From the NCBI GenBank assembly GCA_030770545.1, contig JAUCMP010000026.1, positions 5,188,501 through 5,252,500 of the forward strand: DNA of 64,000 nt, in the 5' to 3' direction. Source of the stretch: Macropodus opercularis (lineage: Eukaryota > Chordata > Actinopteri > Anabantiformes > Osphronemidae). The notes beneath the pieces were generated by a model, which searched no databases, was not told the DNA's origin, and was given only the letters and a program-made list of their open reading frames with translations. Both the position numbers and the translations under genes were made by a program. Within the stretch, counting starts at the first letter, position 1; every line of letters begins with the position of its first letter. Shown here piece by piece: positions 1-13,153 of this stretch.

Positions 1-2182
1 TATCAAGCAGACCAATCATGTGCCTCAGCCAAACAGCCCAGCCAATCGGGCGCACTGGCACCTGCTCACCTGCATGAGCTGCACCTTCCTGCCCAGTCGA
101 GCCATCCTCAGATACCTCCGCTTCCATCTCAAGAGGTGTGCGTCTTCACTGTTAAAGGAGCTTCTGTGATTAAAAACAACATTCGCCAATTAAATCATAA
201 TAAATGAATGCTTGTGTATTTGTGGCTCAGGGTGCGTGAGCGTTACCCTGGCACAGAGATCGAGCGCTACGCCACTTTCATTGGGGAATCCCTGAAGAAG
301 ACCAAGACTCGTGAGTTTGTGCCCTCTCAGGAGGAGATCGCCGCCCTGCTGGTGAGACAGGAGATGAGCACCACTGTCTACTGCCACGGAGGAGGCTCCT
401 GCAAGATCTCCATCAATTCACACACCACAGCTGGAGAGGTGCACTTCAGAAACACATACATCGTCTTTTCCATCTGGGAAACACGTCTTAATTGTACGAG
501 AACAAAACAACGTGTTGCTTCTGCAGGTTGTGGAGAAACTGATCAGAGGTCTGGCAATGGAGGAAAGCAAGAACCTGTTCTCTCTGTTTGAGCACAACTC
601 CTTCACAGACCGAGCACTGGAGAGCAGAGTGATCGTGGCAGATGTTCTCGCCAAGTTTGAGAGGTATCTGTTTGGTTGGGTTTAATGCTGTAAATGTTAT
701 ATGTTTTTGTGGTGTTTTAGTTTGAGTGCCTGAGTTTACTGTTTATGTTCAGATTGGCAGGAAGTGAAGAAGAGGAGGAAGAAGGAGAATGGAAACTCTA
801 CTTCAAGCTCTACTGCTTCTTGGATGTGGAAAGCATGCCTAAAGAGGGAGTGGAGTTTGCTTTCATGTTTGAGCAGGTGAGACTAAACTAGATATTCACA
901 GAAGGTTCAAATTACAATGCTGAGCTTCTGCATAGATAAAAACACTACACAGTTTGTTATAGCTGTGAAATGTGTTGTCTCTCTTCTTTCGCCAGGCTCA
1001 CGAGTCTCTCATAAGTGGTCACTTCCCAGCCTCAGAGGAGACTTTGCAGCACCTGGCCGCATTACGCCTCCAGTATCTCCACGGCGATGGGGCAGGTCGA
1101 GCTGGATGGAGTCTGGGAAGCGTTTATCCAATCGGACGTCTCCGCAGTCGCATCCTCCATTCCACCAAGCCAGGTGTTGGGACGGCAGGTGGAGCAGGAG
1201 GAGGCGGGGGAGGAGGCCCGGGAGATGTAAAAGGCATGGTGGGAGGACCGGGAGGCGTTGGCACCGGGATCGAGAAACGAAAGACTCCAAGCTTCCTGGA
1301 TGGTACTTTGAGGAGAAGCTTCAAGACTGGGTCACTGAAGAAACAGAAGGTCGGTGATGGAGTCACGCATTAAACCTTAATACCACTCATGTTCCTACAC
1401 CCACAAAGTCAGACAATGGTAACAAAACCAGCCTAACGTTATACATACATTTAAGGACAGACTTAAAACTTGTTATGATCTTTTAACAATAGTAAATCAT
1501 TGAAATAACCTTCCTCTGCCAGAATGATTTATGTGTTGCTGTTGCAGGTGGAGGAGGAGCAGATGCTGGAGATGTGGGTGAAGGAGGAGACGTCTGCCAC
1601 CCGGACCAGTGTGCTGGAGAAGTGGACTCGGCTGCAGGGAATGCCCCAGCACCAAGCCATGCTGAAATACATGAGCATTATTAAGGAGTGGCCTGGATAC
1701 GGGTCAACTCTGTTCGATGTGGAGGTAAGAGCATAAGACGACAAGATACACATGCACCAAAGCTTGAATGTGTTCGATTTCATAACCATCTCCTGTCTTT
1801 GCAGTGTAAAGAGGGAGGGTTCCCTCATGATCTGTGGCTGGGGGTGAGCGCTGACAATGTGTCTGTGTACAAGCGAGGTGAACCCAAACCTCTGGAGACC
1901 TTTAAGTACGAGCACATCACCTTCTTTGGAGCTTCTCAGCCCTGCACCTACAAGGTCATCGTGGACGAGAGGGAGATGTTCTTCGAAACTCCGCTGGTGA
2001 GCAAACGCTGTTCGTCATCATGTATGATAACGCGGACATTCATAAACATTCACTGACCAGAGTTTTTTATGCTCTAGGTTGGCGAGATCACCAAGATCAT
2101 GAGGGCTTACATTAACATGATGGTGAAGAAGCGTTGCAGCATCATGTCCATTACCAGCGTCACCAGTTCCTGGGTCAGGTGA
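1..2182 (+). CDS. MYO10: Unconventional myosin-X, C-terminal part (MyTH4 end and FERM domain), 5'-truncated by window edge
   Basis: Myosin-X is a filopodial motor whose tail (PH, MyTH4, FERM) binds phosphoinositides, microtubules and integrin tails. Only the last nine exons are present: <1-135, 231-438, 527-663, 753-876, 996-1349, 1548-1724, 1805-1996 and 2078-2182 are certain, with the first running off the left edge (eight exons seen in full or part). They splice in one frame with GT-AG borders. The MyTH4 end (CTFLPSRAILRYLRFH) is followed by the FERM domain, with VYCHGGGSCKISINSHTTAG in F1, YFKLYCFLDVES and EFAFMFEQAH in F2, and ALIKEWPGYGSTLFDVE-like and WLGVSADNVSVYKRGE in F3. The reading ends in VKKRCSIMSITS plus a short tail at TGA 2180-2182. 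Oddity: the 996-1349 exon carries a long glycine-rich insertion not expected in mammalian MYO10. A teleost MYO10 paralogue is an equally good name. The family call is firm. Confidence 0.9.
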
Positions 2183-5007
2183 TTGCCAGCAAGCAGCCAG
2201 ACCTTCTCCGTTCATGACGTCACGCCCTGCATTGGCCGGAACAAAAGTGGCGCCAAAAGCAAAATGGGATGAAGTGGATTCAGAACTGAAATGGATAATA
2301 AGTGATCTGTTTAATAATGAGCATGACACTGACAACACAAATTTTGGGACAGTTCTCTCAAACATGTGGTCCTGCATGTAGATGTTCCAGCACACTCCAA
2401 ATTTCTCTCCGCTGTTTTCTCCAGACAAACAAAACTAAACTAACAGAACAAGCACAAGTGAACTGCTCAGTCCCGGGCGACTCCCCCTTCCTCCCCGTGC
2501 ACTGCCAGACAAAGCCAACCTTCCTCAGTTAACTCTCTTACTCATTCCACCTCCAAGTTCCTCTTTCTCTCGTGTGCCCTCGCTCCTGTGGCATCTTTGT
2601 TTCATTCTGAAAGTAACGATGCTAAATTTGTACTCTTGCTTGCTTTCTCTTTGTTGTTCTCTCGCCGTCTTTCATCCGCAACATCTGTTCTGTGAGTGTG
2701 AAAAAGGACTCAACGAGGATTCTTCTCCAGGGCTCCTGAAGGGAACTCGAGCTCCCCGAACCGCAGCGTTCACTTGCTCACTCGTCAGTGCCACCGTGTG
2801 GCCACGCAAAAGAAAACACAGCCAAAGGAAGTGGCTTTAAAATATTTATAAACAATAATCATGGATACTTATGAGAAGACTGATGAGCGGGTTTCATTTG
2901 GAGGCTCTCTGGTCCCGTGTGGTTCGACTTGGGGAGTCTGTGCATGGTTAACAGCCTCATTTGGCTCTATAGGAACAGATTAATATGAGACATGTCTACA
3001 TATAGCAGCATAAATCTACTGTATATTCACATACGTGTACACACAAACTGAACCAGCTTGTACCTTTTTGTACTGTATATCACATATTATGAAAACGAGT
3101 ATCCACTGCACTGTACAGAATATAGATGCCATACTAAATGCAATGTGACACCTGCTGTGTAAACTACTGTACATGCAAGTGAATGGTGTTAATCATGGCC
3201 ACCGTATGTCTGAATATGATGCCAATTCACTGGCTGTGCCGTCGATGTGACTCACGGTGAGAATTAGTAAAAACACGAGTATAATGACGCTGCTCATGTT
3301 TTCACAGTGTTTGATGATTTTATTGTTGTGTGTGTTGGACCCCAGAGCCATAAAATACTGTGCATTGTCTGCTAATGTTATTCTCACTTTTCTTTACCGA
3401 GGAGTTCAGAGACTTATATAATAATACTACAACGTCCATTTAGTGTTTTTTTTAATCTCTTTATGAACATGTGACTTTTATTACTGATGCTACTGTTATT
3501 ATTGTAAGCCCCCTTCTATCTTAACCACCCTGAAGTGCTGTGTCAGGAATGCTGCTGTGTGTGAGTGTAGTAATGGTGTAAAGTAATCTAGACCGTTTAA
3601 AAAGAAACAGGGAATGTGAAAACAGGTGAATTTACAGAGTGTGTTCCTTGGAAATAAGACGTATTGTGCGTTACTACCCGTTGCAAAGAATGGTGTTGTA
3701 GTTGTGAGTTAAGGGGTCAAGCATGGGAATAAAACGGGAGGGTTAGGGGTCATTATTTCTCACTGTACTGTATGTTTTGCAATGTGTGTATGGGAGAATT
3801 ATGTATTATAAAATATGGGTTTTCTTCAGTATCAGTGTAAGAGGAGCGTAGAAGACACTGTGAGGATATGAGCTCAGATCTGTGCGCTGGGAAGGTTTCA
3901 CTGCTTTGTGTGTCTGTGTTTTACTGAATATGAAACCTCACTGACTATGTGGTACAACAGGTAGACGGCAGCATCCCTCACATACAACACCGCTAGGACT
4001 GGGAGACAGATTTTAGGTTTCTAAAGCAGATTTTTAAGTGAAGTTTAACCTCGTCCGTCTGTTGTCTATCTGGAGTGCTGCAAACAGGGCCAGCCAGCAG
4101 TGTAGAAACACCAAGGTCACGAACCGCACCCTTTAATCATGTCCTCACCCTCCAAAAAACACCAAGCAGTTGCGTTATTACTATTTTTGTGTTCCATATA
4201 TTATTTATTCTATTTATATCTTCATTATAGAAAATGAAATGTGGGAGTATAACAGGAAAACACGAAAAAGACGACTAAACTAAAGACACAATCCTGAAGC
4301 AAGAATAGCTGCTCACATTTAAAAATACTGGGTCTTGGTGTTTTTGGTGGCTCTGATGGCCCTGGCTGCACTCACAGCCCACTGGGTTCCTGCCTGTAAA
4401 GTTAGAATAAGCAGAACTCACTCAGAGGTTTCTCAAGCCATAAGTAACAGGAACCTGGAGCTGCCTGTTCTAGTTATTCTACGTCTGGTTCTGTCTGTCA
4501 CTGATATTACGCTGAGTAGGAAGACGTTTCCCTGCAGTTACTGAAATGTGATCAGTGTCTTTGCCTAAATAAATTCTAAATTAAAGTTAGATCATAAAGA
4601 GTCTGATCACAAATCTGTCTTCAAGGGCAACTTCATCACAAGGGTCCTGTTATCAGCCGCAGGCGGCCAGACTGGGGCCCGTTCTTATCTTCTGTTACGC
4701 TTATCATCATCCTCACATGGTAAAACGTTGTGCTTGTTAAAGAAAAAGAGAAAGAGAGAGATATGTGTGTTGTTTTGTTTTATTTGTAACTGGCTTTACA
4801 AAATTATGCTTTAATAAATTATTGGAAATTGTCCTTAATTTATTTTTGTGAAAATAACTTTACAAACAAATCATGTGAAGTAACTTATAGATATACACTC
4901 TGTGAAATATCGCTGGTTATACTTTGTACTTCACACTGAATCATTACTTTCCTGCTCATGGGAAGCGTATGACTAATTCTTTTACTAATACCTGCATGAA
5001 ATATGCA
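2183..5007 (+). other. MYO10 3' UTR and intergenic DNA
   Basis: No supportable gene lies here. The first part is presumably the MYO10 3' UTR. Candidate AATAAA polyadenylation signals are at 3728-3733 and 4568-4573. Short open frames, such as the one at 4335-4544, show no recognisable protein. Confidence 0.6.
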
Positions 5008-5227
5008 CACAGTCGCGCGCGCGCACGCCTTCCTCTCTTCTCATTGGTGCGTAATGTGCGCGCCCGTCAGGATTTTGCGTTTGGTTCGCGGTGTGTTCAC
5101 CTTTCTCAAGTTTCAGCTGTCGACCGGAGCAGCTGAAGCGTTTCCTCCTTTCCCCCCCGCAGGTCTCTCGAATCTCCGCCAGACATAAAGGCTGGGAACT
5201 AACACCCGGACTCTTGGTTCACACCGC
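5008..5227 (+). promoter_or_regulatory. CpG-rich promoter and 5' UTR region of PTTG1IP
   Basis: The base composition changes abruptly to CG-rich just before the PTTG1IP start. It includes an alternating CG run at 5014-5026 and an inverted CCAAT box (ATTGG) at about 5043-5047. No TATA box is apparent. Assignment as a promoter is by position and composition only. Confidence 0.5.
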
Positions 5228-8031
5228 ATGATGCTGGACTCACGGACTTTACTCCCCGCGCTCCTGCTTGTTGTCGGCCTGGCCACAGCTTTCGCCCAGA
5301 CGGCCGCACCTTCGAAAGGTAGGAATGGAAATCAGCGAGTCTGCGCTGGCCGAGGAATTCAGCCAAGTGAAGCGTTCCTGTGATTTAGACGTTTAATTTA
5401 GACTACGTGACTCTAGTTGTCATTTTTTAGTTTACTTTTTATTTCCCTGTTTATTATTGAGGCGAGAACAGGGTCTGAAACGACCACAAAACCTTTTTTT
5501 TGAGCTGTGTTAGTCTGTGAGAACTGTGTCCCTACATTAACTCTTCTAGAAAACGTATGCAACCAAGTAAAAGTTTTCTTTTGGTTTCAAGTCGTGTATT
5601 GATGAAACGTCTCTTAGTCCCCATCAAAAGCCCTGAACCAGTTGAGGTGGCTACAAATAAACCAGCCACACAAGAATGAGAAGTTTCCACTCCTCAGTTA
5701 CATGGCGGATAAATTACAACAACAACACAAGCCCAGCTTTGTCCCGTAGCCTGCCCCTAATAATGCAACTGGTCTAAATGTGTTTACTGCTTCCGTGTCC
5801 ATGGAAAAAGTCCCAGGAGGCTTAGCAGCAGTTACAAGAACCATGATTTAATCTGCTTCTCATGGTGTTTTCTGTTAATCTCTCTTTTATTAAACTGTGA
5901 GATAAAATGTGTGTACATGTCACACGAACGCAGTGATTGGACCTCTTTTCCCCACAGGATGTGAATCATATAATGGGACGAGCTGTGAGCAGTGTCTTCA
6001 GAATGTGTCGGTAAGTTCAGCATTTCGTACGGAGGAATCTTAGCCAGTGGTTCTTCCTGCACCTCCACACCTGTTAGACTTGTTTGAGGAGTAGCTTCAC
6101 AGTAGCACGTCCTTTTTTTTTTAAATTTATGAGCGCTAATACGTACTAGAATTTCCCTAAAAACCCTTTGTATTTATAATGTAGTTAAATAGTTAAGAGG
6201 TTACGAATCTGCTTCTGTATGTTCCACAGTGTTTATGGTGTAGCTCAAGCAAGATGTGTATAACCTATCCGGTGAAGACCATCCTTCCACCGAGCACAGT
6301 CTGCAAACTGAATGATGCACGCTGGGGTCTCTGCTGGAGTAAGAGCTCGCACACAACAGTGAATTCACTGCTTATCTACACACAAAACACAAGGTTGTAC
6401 TTGACTAACCTGATGCAAACAAAAGCGGTTGAAGAAGGGGGAAGGGAAACTTCTAGAAAAAAAACGTATTCGCTTTTTTAGTGTAGCTCATTTTAGGTAA
6501 TGAAACAAAACGTTTCTACTCATCTATTCATCTGCTCTACTTTATAAAAAAAACAACAATTAACAACAGTCCAAAGGCCAAAGATGAAAATAATATAAAC
6601 AAAGTAAAGCTTTGAAAGAGTTTTGTTGGTAATGTTTCAACCATCTCTTTCTGCATGAGTGCGAAATATCTGCTAATTGCACTGCCTTTAAATCTCTAAA
6701 TTTGACACTGCGTCTCTCTGTAGTGAACTTCCAGATACTGATAATCACCTTGTCAGTGGTGGGTGCGGTTCTTATCATCGCCTTTTTCGTCTGCCTGTTC
6801 TGCTGCTGCAAGTGTGAGAACTGCGGGTGAGTGTCTGAATCCTGGGGTTTGTATAGAAACCAAACTTGGCTAAAACGTCCTCTTTTTGTTTCGTATAGTG
6901 CGAATATCTCAGTTAGTCACTTACACAGGCCAGCATGTACAGAATATCACATGTATCTGCAGTGGGTGCCTTCAGACAGGAAGGAGTAAACAGGAACAGT
7001 TATGAAGAGGATCACCTGATCAGCAGCTTTAGCCCACAGCTACGTGGGTCTGTAAAACTGGGCTGATGGTAGCTCCAGGCTGGTTTGTAGTTTCAAAGTT
7101 TGTTTGGTAATGGGACTGAGTGTCAGTGTGGTTGGAAATGAAATCATTACAGGACGGCGAGACCACGTGATGACCACGTACTCTGTTTTGTGTCCCAGTT
7201 ACTCATAACATAGATTTGCTTTTGTGTGTTTGTGTCAGATTGAGTTCTGAGGCCAAGATGATGAGACAGGCCAGCAAGACGAAAGCAAAGCAAGAAGAAA
7301 GGTGAGAAACTGCAGTAAAGAGTGTTTTGTTCCCACAAATAACCTTGAATGCACCAGGTAAAGGTTTGTTCACATGGAGCTGCCATACGCTCACACGCAA
7401 GGCTCAGTATGACCTTTAGTTATTGCTTTAATTCAAGTCTCAGTGTTTGTGTTGGGTCTGTTAATAACGTCTGCTGCTGTATTGTAGGCCTTGATGACTA
7501 TCAGCAAAAACTGCACACGTCATTATGTTATCAGGCCAAACTGGTTTGTGGCGACGTCACTTGGGAGTGTTTGAAAGTCTTTAGTCATTGTGTAGCTCAT
7601 AAAAGTCCTTCATCCTTACAGGAGAGCAGAGATGAAACAGAGACATGACGAAATCAGGAAGAAATATGGTGAGTAGTGGCATTCACAGTTTTGTCTCCAC
7701 TTCATTAGTCCTATATGGCAGATATGCTTTTATGCTCGTTTGAGAGTAGCATTTTAAATGCATTCAGGATATTTCTCTTTTTTTGCAGTTGTGTGACATT
7801 TTGAGAGATGTGTTTTCATTCCAAGAGCTAAATCTGAAGATAAATAGCCTGACAAACCTTGAACCCCAGCATTAAACTTTAGGGATGTTGTTAATTTCTT
7901 CTCTCGGCAAGACGAAACAAGTGGCATATTATGCTTACATATTATTCATTTAAATGCTTACATTTACTGACTCAGTTCTCTATCGTTTTCTAGGTCTGAG
8001 TGGTCCAAATCCATACTCCAGATTTGAATGA
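5228..8031 (+). CDS. PTTG1IP: Pituitary tumour-transforming gene 1 protein-interacting protein (PTTG1IP/PBF)
   Basis: This is a small type I membrane glycoprotein that binds securin (PTTG1) and helps its nuclear entry. Seven exons (5228-5318, 5958-6010, 6230-6338, 6724-6826, 7239-7301, 7622-7668, 7994-8031) join in frame to 167 residues, against about 180 in human. The start gives a clear signal peptide (MMLDSRTLLPALLLVVGLAT). A PSI-type cysteine-rich domain follows (CESYNGTSCEQCLQNVSCLW), with NGT and NVS glycosylation sequons. Then come one transmembrane helix (ILIITLSVVGAVLIIAFFV) and a CCCKCENC cysteine cluster. A basic cytoplasmic coiled stretch (KTKAKQEERRAEMKQRHDEI) precedes the C-terminus NPYSRFE, whose YSRF is a tyrosine-type (YxxPhi) sorting motif conserved in the family. 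It lies upstream of SUMO3 on the same strand; the two are also neighbours on human 21q22.3. Confidence 0.93.
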
Positions 8032-9230
8032 GATCTTTGATGAAATGAGAATCTATCCTGCAAGGCTCCTTTTTATTTTTTTCCTCTGAAGGCTGACACG
8101 TCATGGGCGTAAACAGGCTGCCTTGTGGTTTAGAAATAAACCTGATTGGAGTTTTAAGCTAAACTCTAGCAAAATTATAACCTCGGAAGGCGACGGTAGT
8201 TTTATATTTGTAGCTGCGTAATCCAGCCAGTGAACAGGGGTGTTTTGTTAACTAATGATCCAGGAGGCTGTGACTAAAGACTAGATTGGACATGTAGCAG
8301 CAGCGTTCGTCAGTAGTCTTAGTCTCACATCATCTATCGCATCTGTCTACTATTGGGTGTGGTAAACTTTTGCAATGTGTAAAATAATTCATTTTAAATG
8401 ATGAACAAATGTGGAAATGCTGAGATTTCACCAGTTTTATCTTCCTCTGTTGAGTTACTGATGTGCTTAGAAACTATTTATGTATATTTTATGAATAATG
8501 TTTTTTCTTGTTTTCATTCTGTACTATGAGGTCAAAATTAAATCTTCATCTTTGCACAAATCTCAAGCAATCACTAATTTCAGTTGATTGCGTTCTTCTC
8601 CTGTAAAATACATAGGCCTGATAATAAACTTTGCACTGACTCTATCAACAGCATCTGGCTTTTGTGTTTTGTCTGTGTTGTACTATTATTAAAGTCACAA
8701 CTTTTGTTTTTGAATGAGAAAATATTATTCCTGAATTCCCCTTCAGATTTAATAAAATGTATCTTATCTTAAAAAAATATTTTCATGTCTGTGAATGTTT
8801 GTATAAACCTTGTTTTGTTGGTATTAATTTTTAATTCATAAATATAAAAAAAAAAGATTAGATATGATTATAGAGTAATTCTAGCCAGGCTCATACAAAC
8901 ACAACAGGTTTAATACATTTTCTTATCTAAAATGTTTGGTACTGGGTGCGGCTATAAAAACCTCTAGTTGATAAATTGTTTTGCAGCCTAAATAAGTTTA
9001 TTTTTTTATAACACAAATGCAAATACATTATATTGTTTCGAGAGCAAGGATCAAGTGATTAAAGCTATGACTTGGTCATCTTTGTAATTATTTGCATACA
9101 TGGTTATAGGTTTACATTAAATGTACAGATGTTTTGATAATGGTCATACAGTACCTTTATTGGATCCACACATCGCGTGATCGAGTATTTTGCATGGCTG
9201 CGCGCTCCCGTATCCGCGTTCCCGAGCGTT
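8032..9230 (+). other. PTTG1IP 3' UTR and intergenic DNA
   Basis: This AT-rich stretch has no supportable gene. AATAAA-type signals near 8752 are plausible polyadenylation sites for PTTG1IP. The open frame at 8584-8772 has no recognisable product. Confidence 0.55.
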
Positions 9231-9235
9231 TTTAT

Positions 9236-9392
9236 ATCACGTGGTCTTCTCAGAACCAATCGTGTATCTGCGAAAGCGGTCCAAAGCGCGCGCCCGTCCG
9301 TGGAGGAGTCGAGAGGACAGAAGGCGGCAGAAAGTCAAATAAAGCCCAATTAATAGATTGTTCCGAAAACCGTTGCACTACATTCAGCGGAG
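9236..9392 (+). promoter_or_regulatory. SUMO3 proximal promoter and 5' UTR
   Basis: Within 160 bases of the SUMO3 start codon there is a palindromic E-box CACGTG at 9238-9243 and a CCAAT box at 9256-9260, in a CG-rich setting. This fits a housekeeping promoter. The transcription start cannot be fixed from sequence alone. Confidence 0.5.
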
Positions 9393-10749
9393 ATGTCAGA
9401 GGAAAAGCCAAAGGTAAGACATTAAGCTCTGCAGCGCTCTGTATTTGTTGTGGTGGTTCAGTCGAGCTCATGTCAAACCATTTCTCAGATGTGCAATCTA
9501 AAATGGCCTGGTTTGCACGTTTCTCTGAATCGGCGCAGTGTTTGTTTCGCAAATGAATGAGGATCCGCACATCTACGTTCACATTTAGAGGCGCGTACAC
9601 GGCGCAATAGATGGAAACCAGTCAGCCTTTGTCCCAGTAGCCGGGATTCCGAAGATTTTGAACAGAAACGACAATTACACCACGGTTCGTTTGCGGATTT
9701 TTTTTCTTTGTCGAAACGGGACCACGTTATGTCCGCAACGCCGCGAGTGCCGCAATCGCAGTAGCTCCAGTAAAGCGCAAATGGATGTGACGCACTCGTT
9801 GACCAACTAAATTAGCAGTGCTGTGCGTGTTGGTTTTACTCTGTCTGTGCGTGTCTGGCTACAGTACAACACAACTGAAGTGCTAGCAGCGCTAGCCGGC
9901 AGCTAAAGTCTGCATCGGTCCCCGAAGGCTGGCGTGCAACCACCTTTCCCGGAGCTAACCATGCTAACGTTAGCATCTGTTACTGCCCAGCAAGCGACGC
10001 AATCCTACCTCTTCCAAACATGTGCAACCGTGTTTTGGTTGGTATCCACACAAATGTGCGGTGTCGTTCCTGCTCCACACAGACGTGGATGTTACTGTGA
10101 AATGACTTTTAAAGGAACAGCAGGCTGCTTGGTGCCGCTTCCCTCTGGGAGGCTTCTGTGTGAACCTGGACCTGTAATGTCTCTGTGACTTGACTTAATG
10201 ACGCGATTCCGCAGGTTTGACTGGGTGCAAATATTTCTTTCTGCAGGAAGGAGTAAAAACTGAGAACGATCACATCAACCTCAAGGTTGCGGGGCAAGAT
10301 GGGTCCGTGGTCCAGTTCAAAATCAAAAGACACACACCGCTCAGCAAGCTAATGAAGGCGTACTGTGAACGACAGGTGAGCTACAGACCGTGGCATTCAA
10401 ACGCGCACCTCACTGCCTCGGCAGGTCGTTGCGCTCTTGCCTTTTAGACGATCTTCTTACGCGGATTCATATTCTGTGTATTCACTTTTGCAGGGTCTTT
10501 CAATAAGACAGATCAGGTTCAGGTTTGATGGCCAGCCTATCAATGAGACGGATACACCTGCACAGGTGAGGTCACATCACATTCACGCTTACAAAGCATT
10601 TACCTGAGGGAAATGATCATTTTACTTGATAAGCCTGTTTTATATTCACATCCACTAAGTGAAACCTCTGTACCTCTGCTTACCAGCTGGAGATGGAAGA
10701 TGAAGACACCATAGATGTTTTCCAGCAGCAGACGGGTGGGCACTGCTAA
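9393..10749 (+). CDS. SUMO3: Small ubiquitin-related modifier 3 (SUMO2/3 type)
   Basis: SUMO2/3 proteins are attached to lysines of target proteins through the E1 SAE1/UBA2 and E2 UBC9. Four exons (9393-9413, 10247-10375, 10494-10565, 10687-10749) encode 94 residues. The start MSEEKPKEGVKTENDHINLK is SUMO3-like (SUMO2 begins MADEKPK). The VKTE consensus around Lys11, used for poly-SUMO chains, is present. The beta-grasp core is nearly invariant, and the maturation site is QQQTGG followed by only His-Cys before the stop. SENP proteases would remove that dipeptide to expose the diglycine. The long form of human SUMO3 has a longer tail, so the C-terminus is SUMO2-like in length; adjacency to PTTG1IP and TSPEAR supports SUMO3. 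The first intron is about 830 bases. Confidence 0.95.
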
Positions 10750-10839
10750 GCCCTCCCTACCTCATTGATGGCCACCTTCAGACCACGCCCTCAGCCATCT
10801 TCACTGTCCCTCCCCTCCCCATCTCTCCTCTCAGCCTAC

Positions 10840-10882
<43 letters not shown>

Positions 10883-13153
10883 AATATTATTATTTCATAA
10901 GTTGAAATATGTATGTCATGGTTATTCATCAGATGTGGGGAGGGGGCAGGCTCCTCATTTGTTTATGTACTGTCTTAGCCAGGGCTGAACTAAGTGCGTG
11001 TCAACAGTCTCTCTGCTGGCCGATCAAGACATCGTTTTCCTACTGGCGCTGCAGACTATGATTGGACCAACAGCACATCAGAGCTGCTTGTGGTTTGACA
11101 GTGCTTCTTGTTCACTCTCCAGTGAAAGCTTAGTATCCAGTAGTTTGTCACGGTTTTCGTCATTGGGGTTGAAGTTTTTGCCCAGGGGTTGCCGTGAGTG
11201 GGCGTGAAAATGTTCTCAAGTGGAATCACTATCTAAACTTAATACACACCCGCCTTCCATGTCACGTCGCTTTCTTGTGATTTTTGTCTGAAAAGTGACT
11301 CCTGCTCTTCTGTCCAAAATGTATTTTAATTCTCTAATTCTCGCATTTTAGATGCTTTTGCTAAAGAGTTCTGCAATGTCTTTTTCCCCCCTGTACAGAA
11401 GTGTCAGAGTGGATGTTAGATAAATGTTGTGGGCCTTGGACCAATACTTCAAATACTGAACTTTTGTATTTAATGTACTTTGATCATTCTAAACACAAAC
11501 TGCAAGGTCAAAATAGCCACATTTTAAAGGCGTTTATTTCATTCATATTATTTGCTTCCTCTTCGACAGCTACTAATTAAGAGGTTCTTTCTGGGTATTT
11601 GACACAGACTGTAGCTGAACTGACTCATCCAGACGAATGCGTGCATAGGGGAGAAGGACATGACACCAGTGACATCCATCCCAGTTATTTGGTCAGTCTC
11701 ACCGTGTGAGGATAGTCTCCTGAGATGACCAACATAACATTAATTTACTGCCCTATTACAAATAAGCGGCCAGTGACTAGAATCTGTGGTCTTTCAAGCT
11801 GTTTTCCTTATGTGTGTGTGTGTGTGTGTTTTTTTGTTTTTTTGGTGGGTGGGAATAACTGGAGGGTTGTTCTCAAACACTGCCTGGGGTCAGTTGTCTC
11901 ATTTCTGTGTTGTATTTGCCAACACAAGCTGATGGGACTACTAATTCCACTTCTGTTTTTAAGAGAGAGGATTATGAGTGAAGCTAGCCATCAAAAATCA
12001 GTGTTTTGTCATGCATTTTAGTGACACCTTCACTGCTGTCAACTGTTGACACATTTGTTTTCAAATGCGTTCAAGGCAGATGTTTGCAGGTTTTTGTTTT
12101 TTTTTTAACCTGTCAAGAGTGTCTCCAATAGTTTACACTGCGGAGTAGGATGCATGCAGTTGCATATCTGGAGGGCAGGGACATCAACTAATGAGAGAGG
12201 AGCTTGGAAGACGAGTGTTCTGTTCCCACTGGGCCCCGTTCTTCATACACGGACAACTGATGTGGCAGGGTTTGCTTGATCATTTGACTTGAGCTTTGCT
12301 TTAGATTTTTTTTTTTTCTTATTGGCACCCATGACCTGGAAGCTTCCCCAAATGCTAGCTGGATGCTGACAACGCTTAACAGGTGCATTTATGTTCAGTG
12401 AAAGGCTGCACTTAACTTGAGGGCACCAACTAATCAGTATTGTTAGAACCGAAGAGGTCGATTAGACACATCCACTACAAGAATGATAAACCAGTTGGAT
12501 ATAAATTGCTGGTTTGTTTGGAGCAGTCAACAGATCAAATGGCATTTCTAAACTTGGTGTATTGTAAAGTAATGTTGGTCTGCTTTACAGCTTTGTGTGT
12601 TTGAATGGGACCCTCAGTTGTCAATGCCCATTTGGTTTAGTCTCCCTCAGTCTCTAAGCCACAGAGCTGTATTTTTAAAGGTAGTTTCGATTGGCTACGT
12701 TAGAAAGATGCTCTTTTTATGTGTTGCACACAGGATCAACGAGTCTATACCAGTTGTCAAACATGCTTTACTCTACTGCCACCATCTGTTTGTATTCGCT
12801 GTGTTTGTCACTTTGGCCCAGGGTAATAGCATTTTTTTAAAAACTCATTCTTTGCCCAGTCAACAAATTTGTGATGGACGTTTTTCTAAAGCAGTGATTA
12901 CACTTTTTAAACATTCTTCTGCACAGGCCACTCGTGTCGTCATAGTATCCACCTTCCTCCCAAAATAAGAGCACAGTTATCAAGATGAATCAGCCTTCCA
13001 TTGTGCATTTAAACAGAGTTAGCTGGATGAACATCTCTGAAGTTGTCTATGCTGGTAAAATGTATGAAGCATGGGGCCCAGGTCTTGTCATATTATTTGT
13101 TTCTCTACTGATTTGTACATTATTTGTGGTCTTTTACTACTGTATACAATAAA
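10750..13153 (+). other. Probable SUMO3 3' UTR
   Basis: No second gene is visible between the SUMO3 stop and an AATAAA at 13148-13153, so a 3' UTR of about 2.4 kb is likely. It contains the ATT microsatellite at 10841-10880 and a short TG run near 11812-11829. Open frames here are unconvincing. Confidence 0.5.
10841..10880. repeat. (ATT)13 trinucleotide microsatellite
   Basis: Thirteen consecutive ATT units are followed by a degenerate AATATTATT tail. It lies about 90 bases past the SUMO3 stop codon, in the likely 3' UTR. Confidence 0.97.

Noticed and set aside
9250..9600. 116-codon minus-strand open frame opposite the SUMO3 promoter
   Set aside because: It lies in CpG-rich promoter sequence, where stop codons are rare; no recognisable protein or splice partner.
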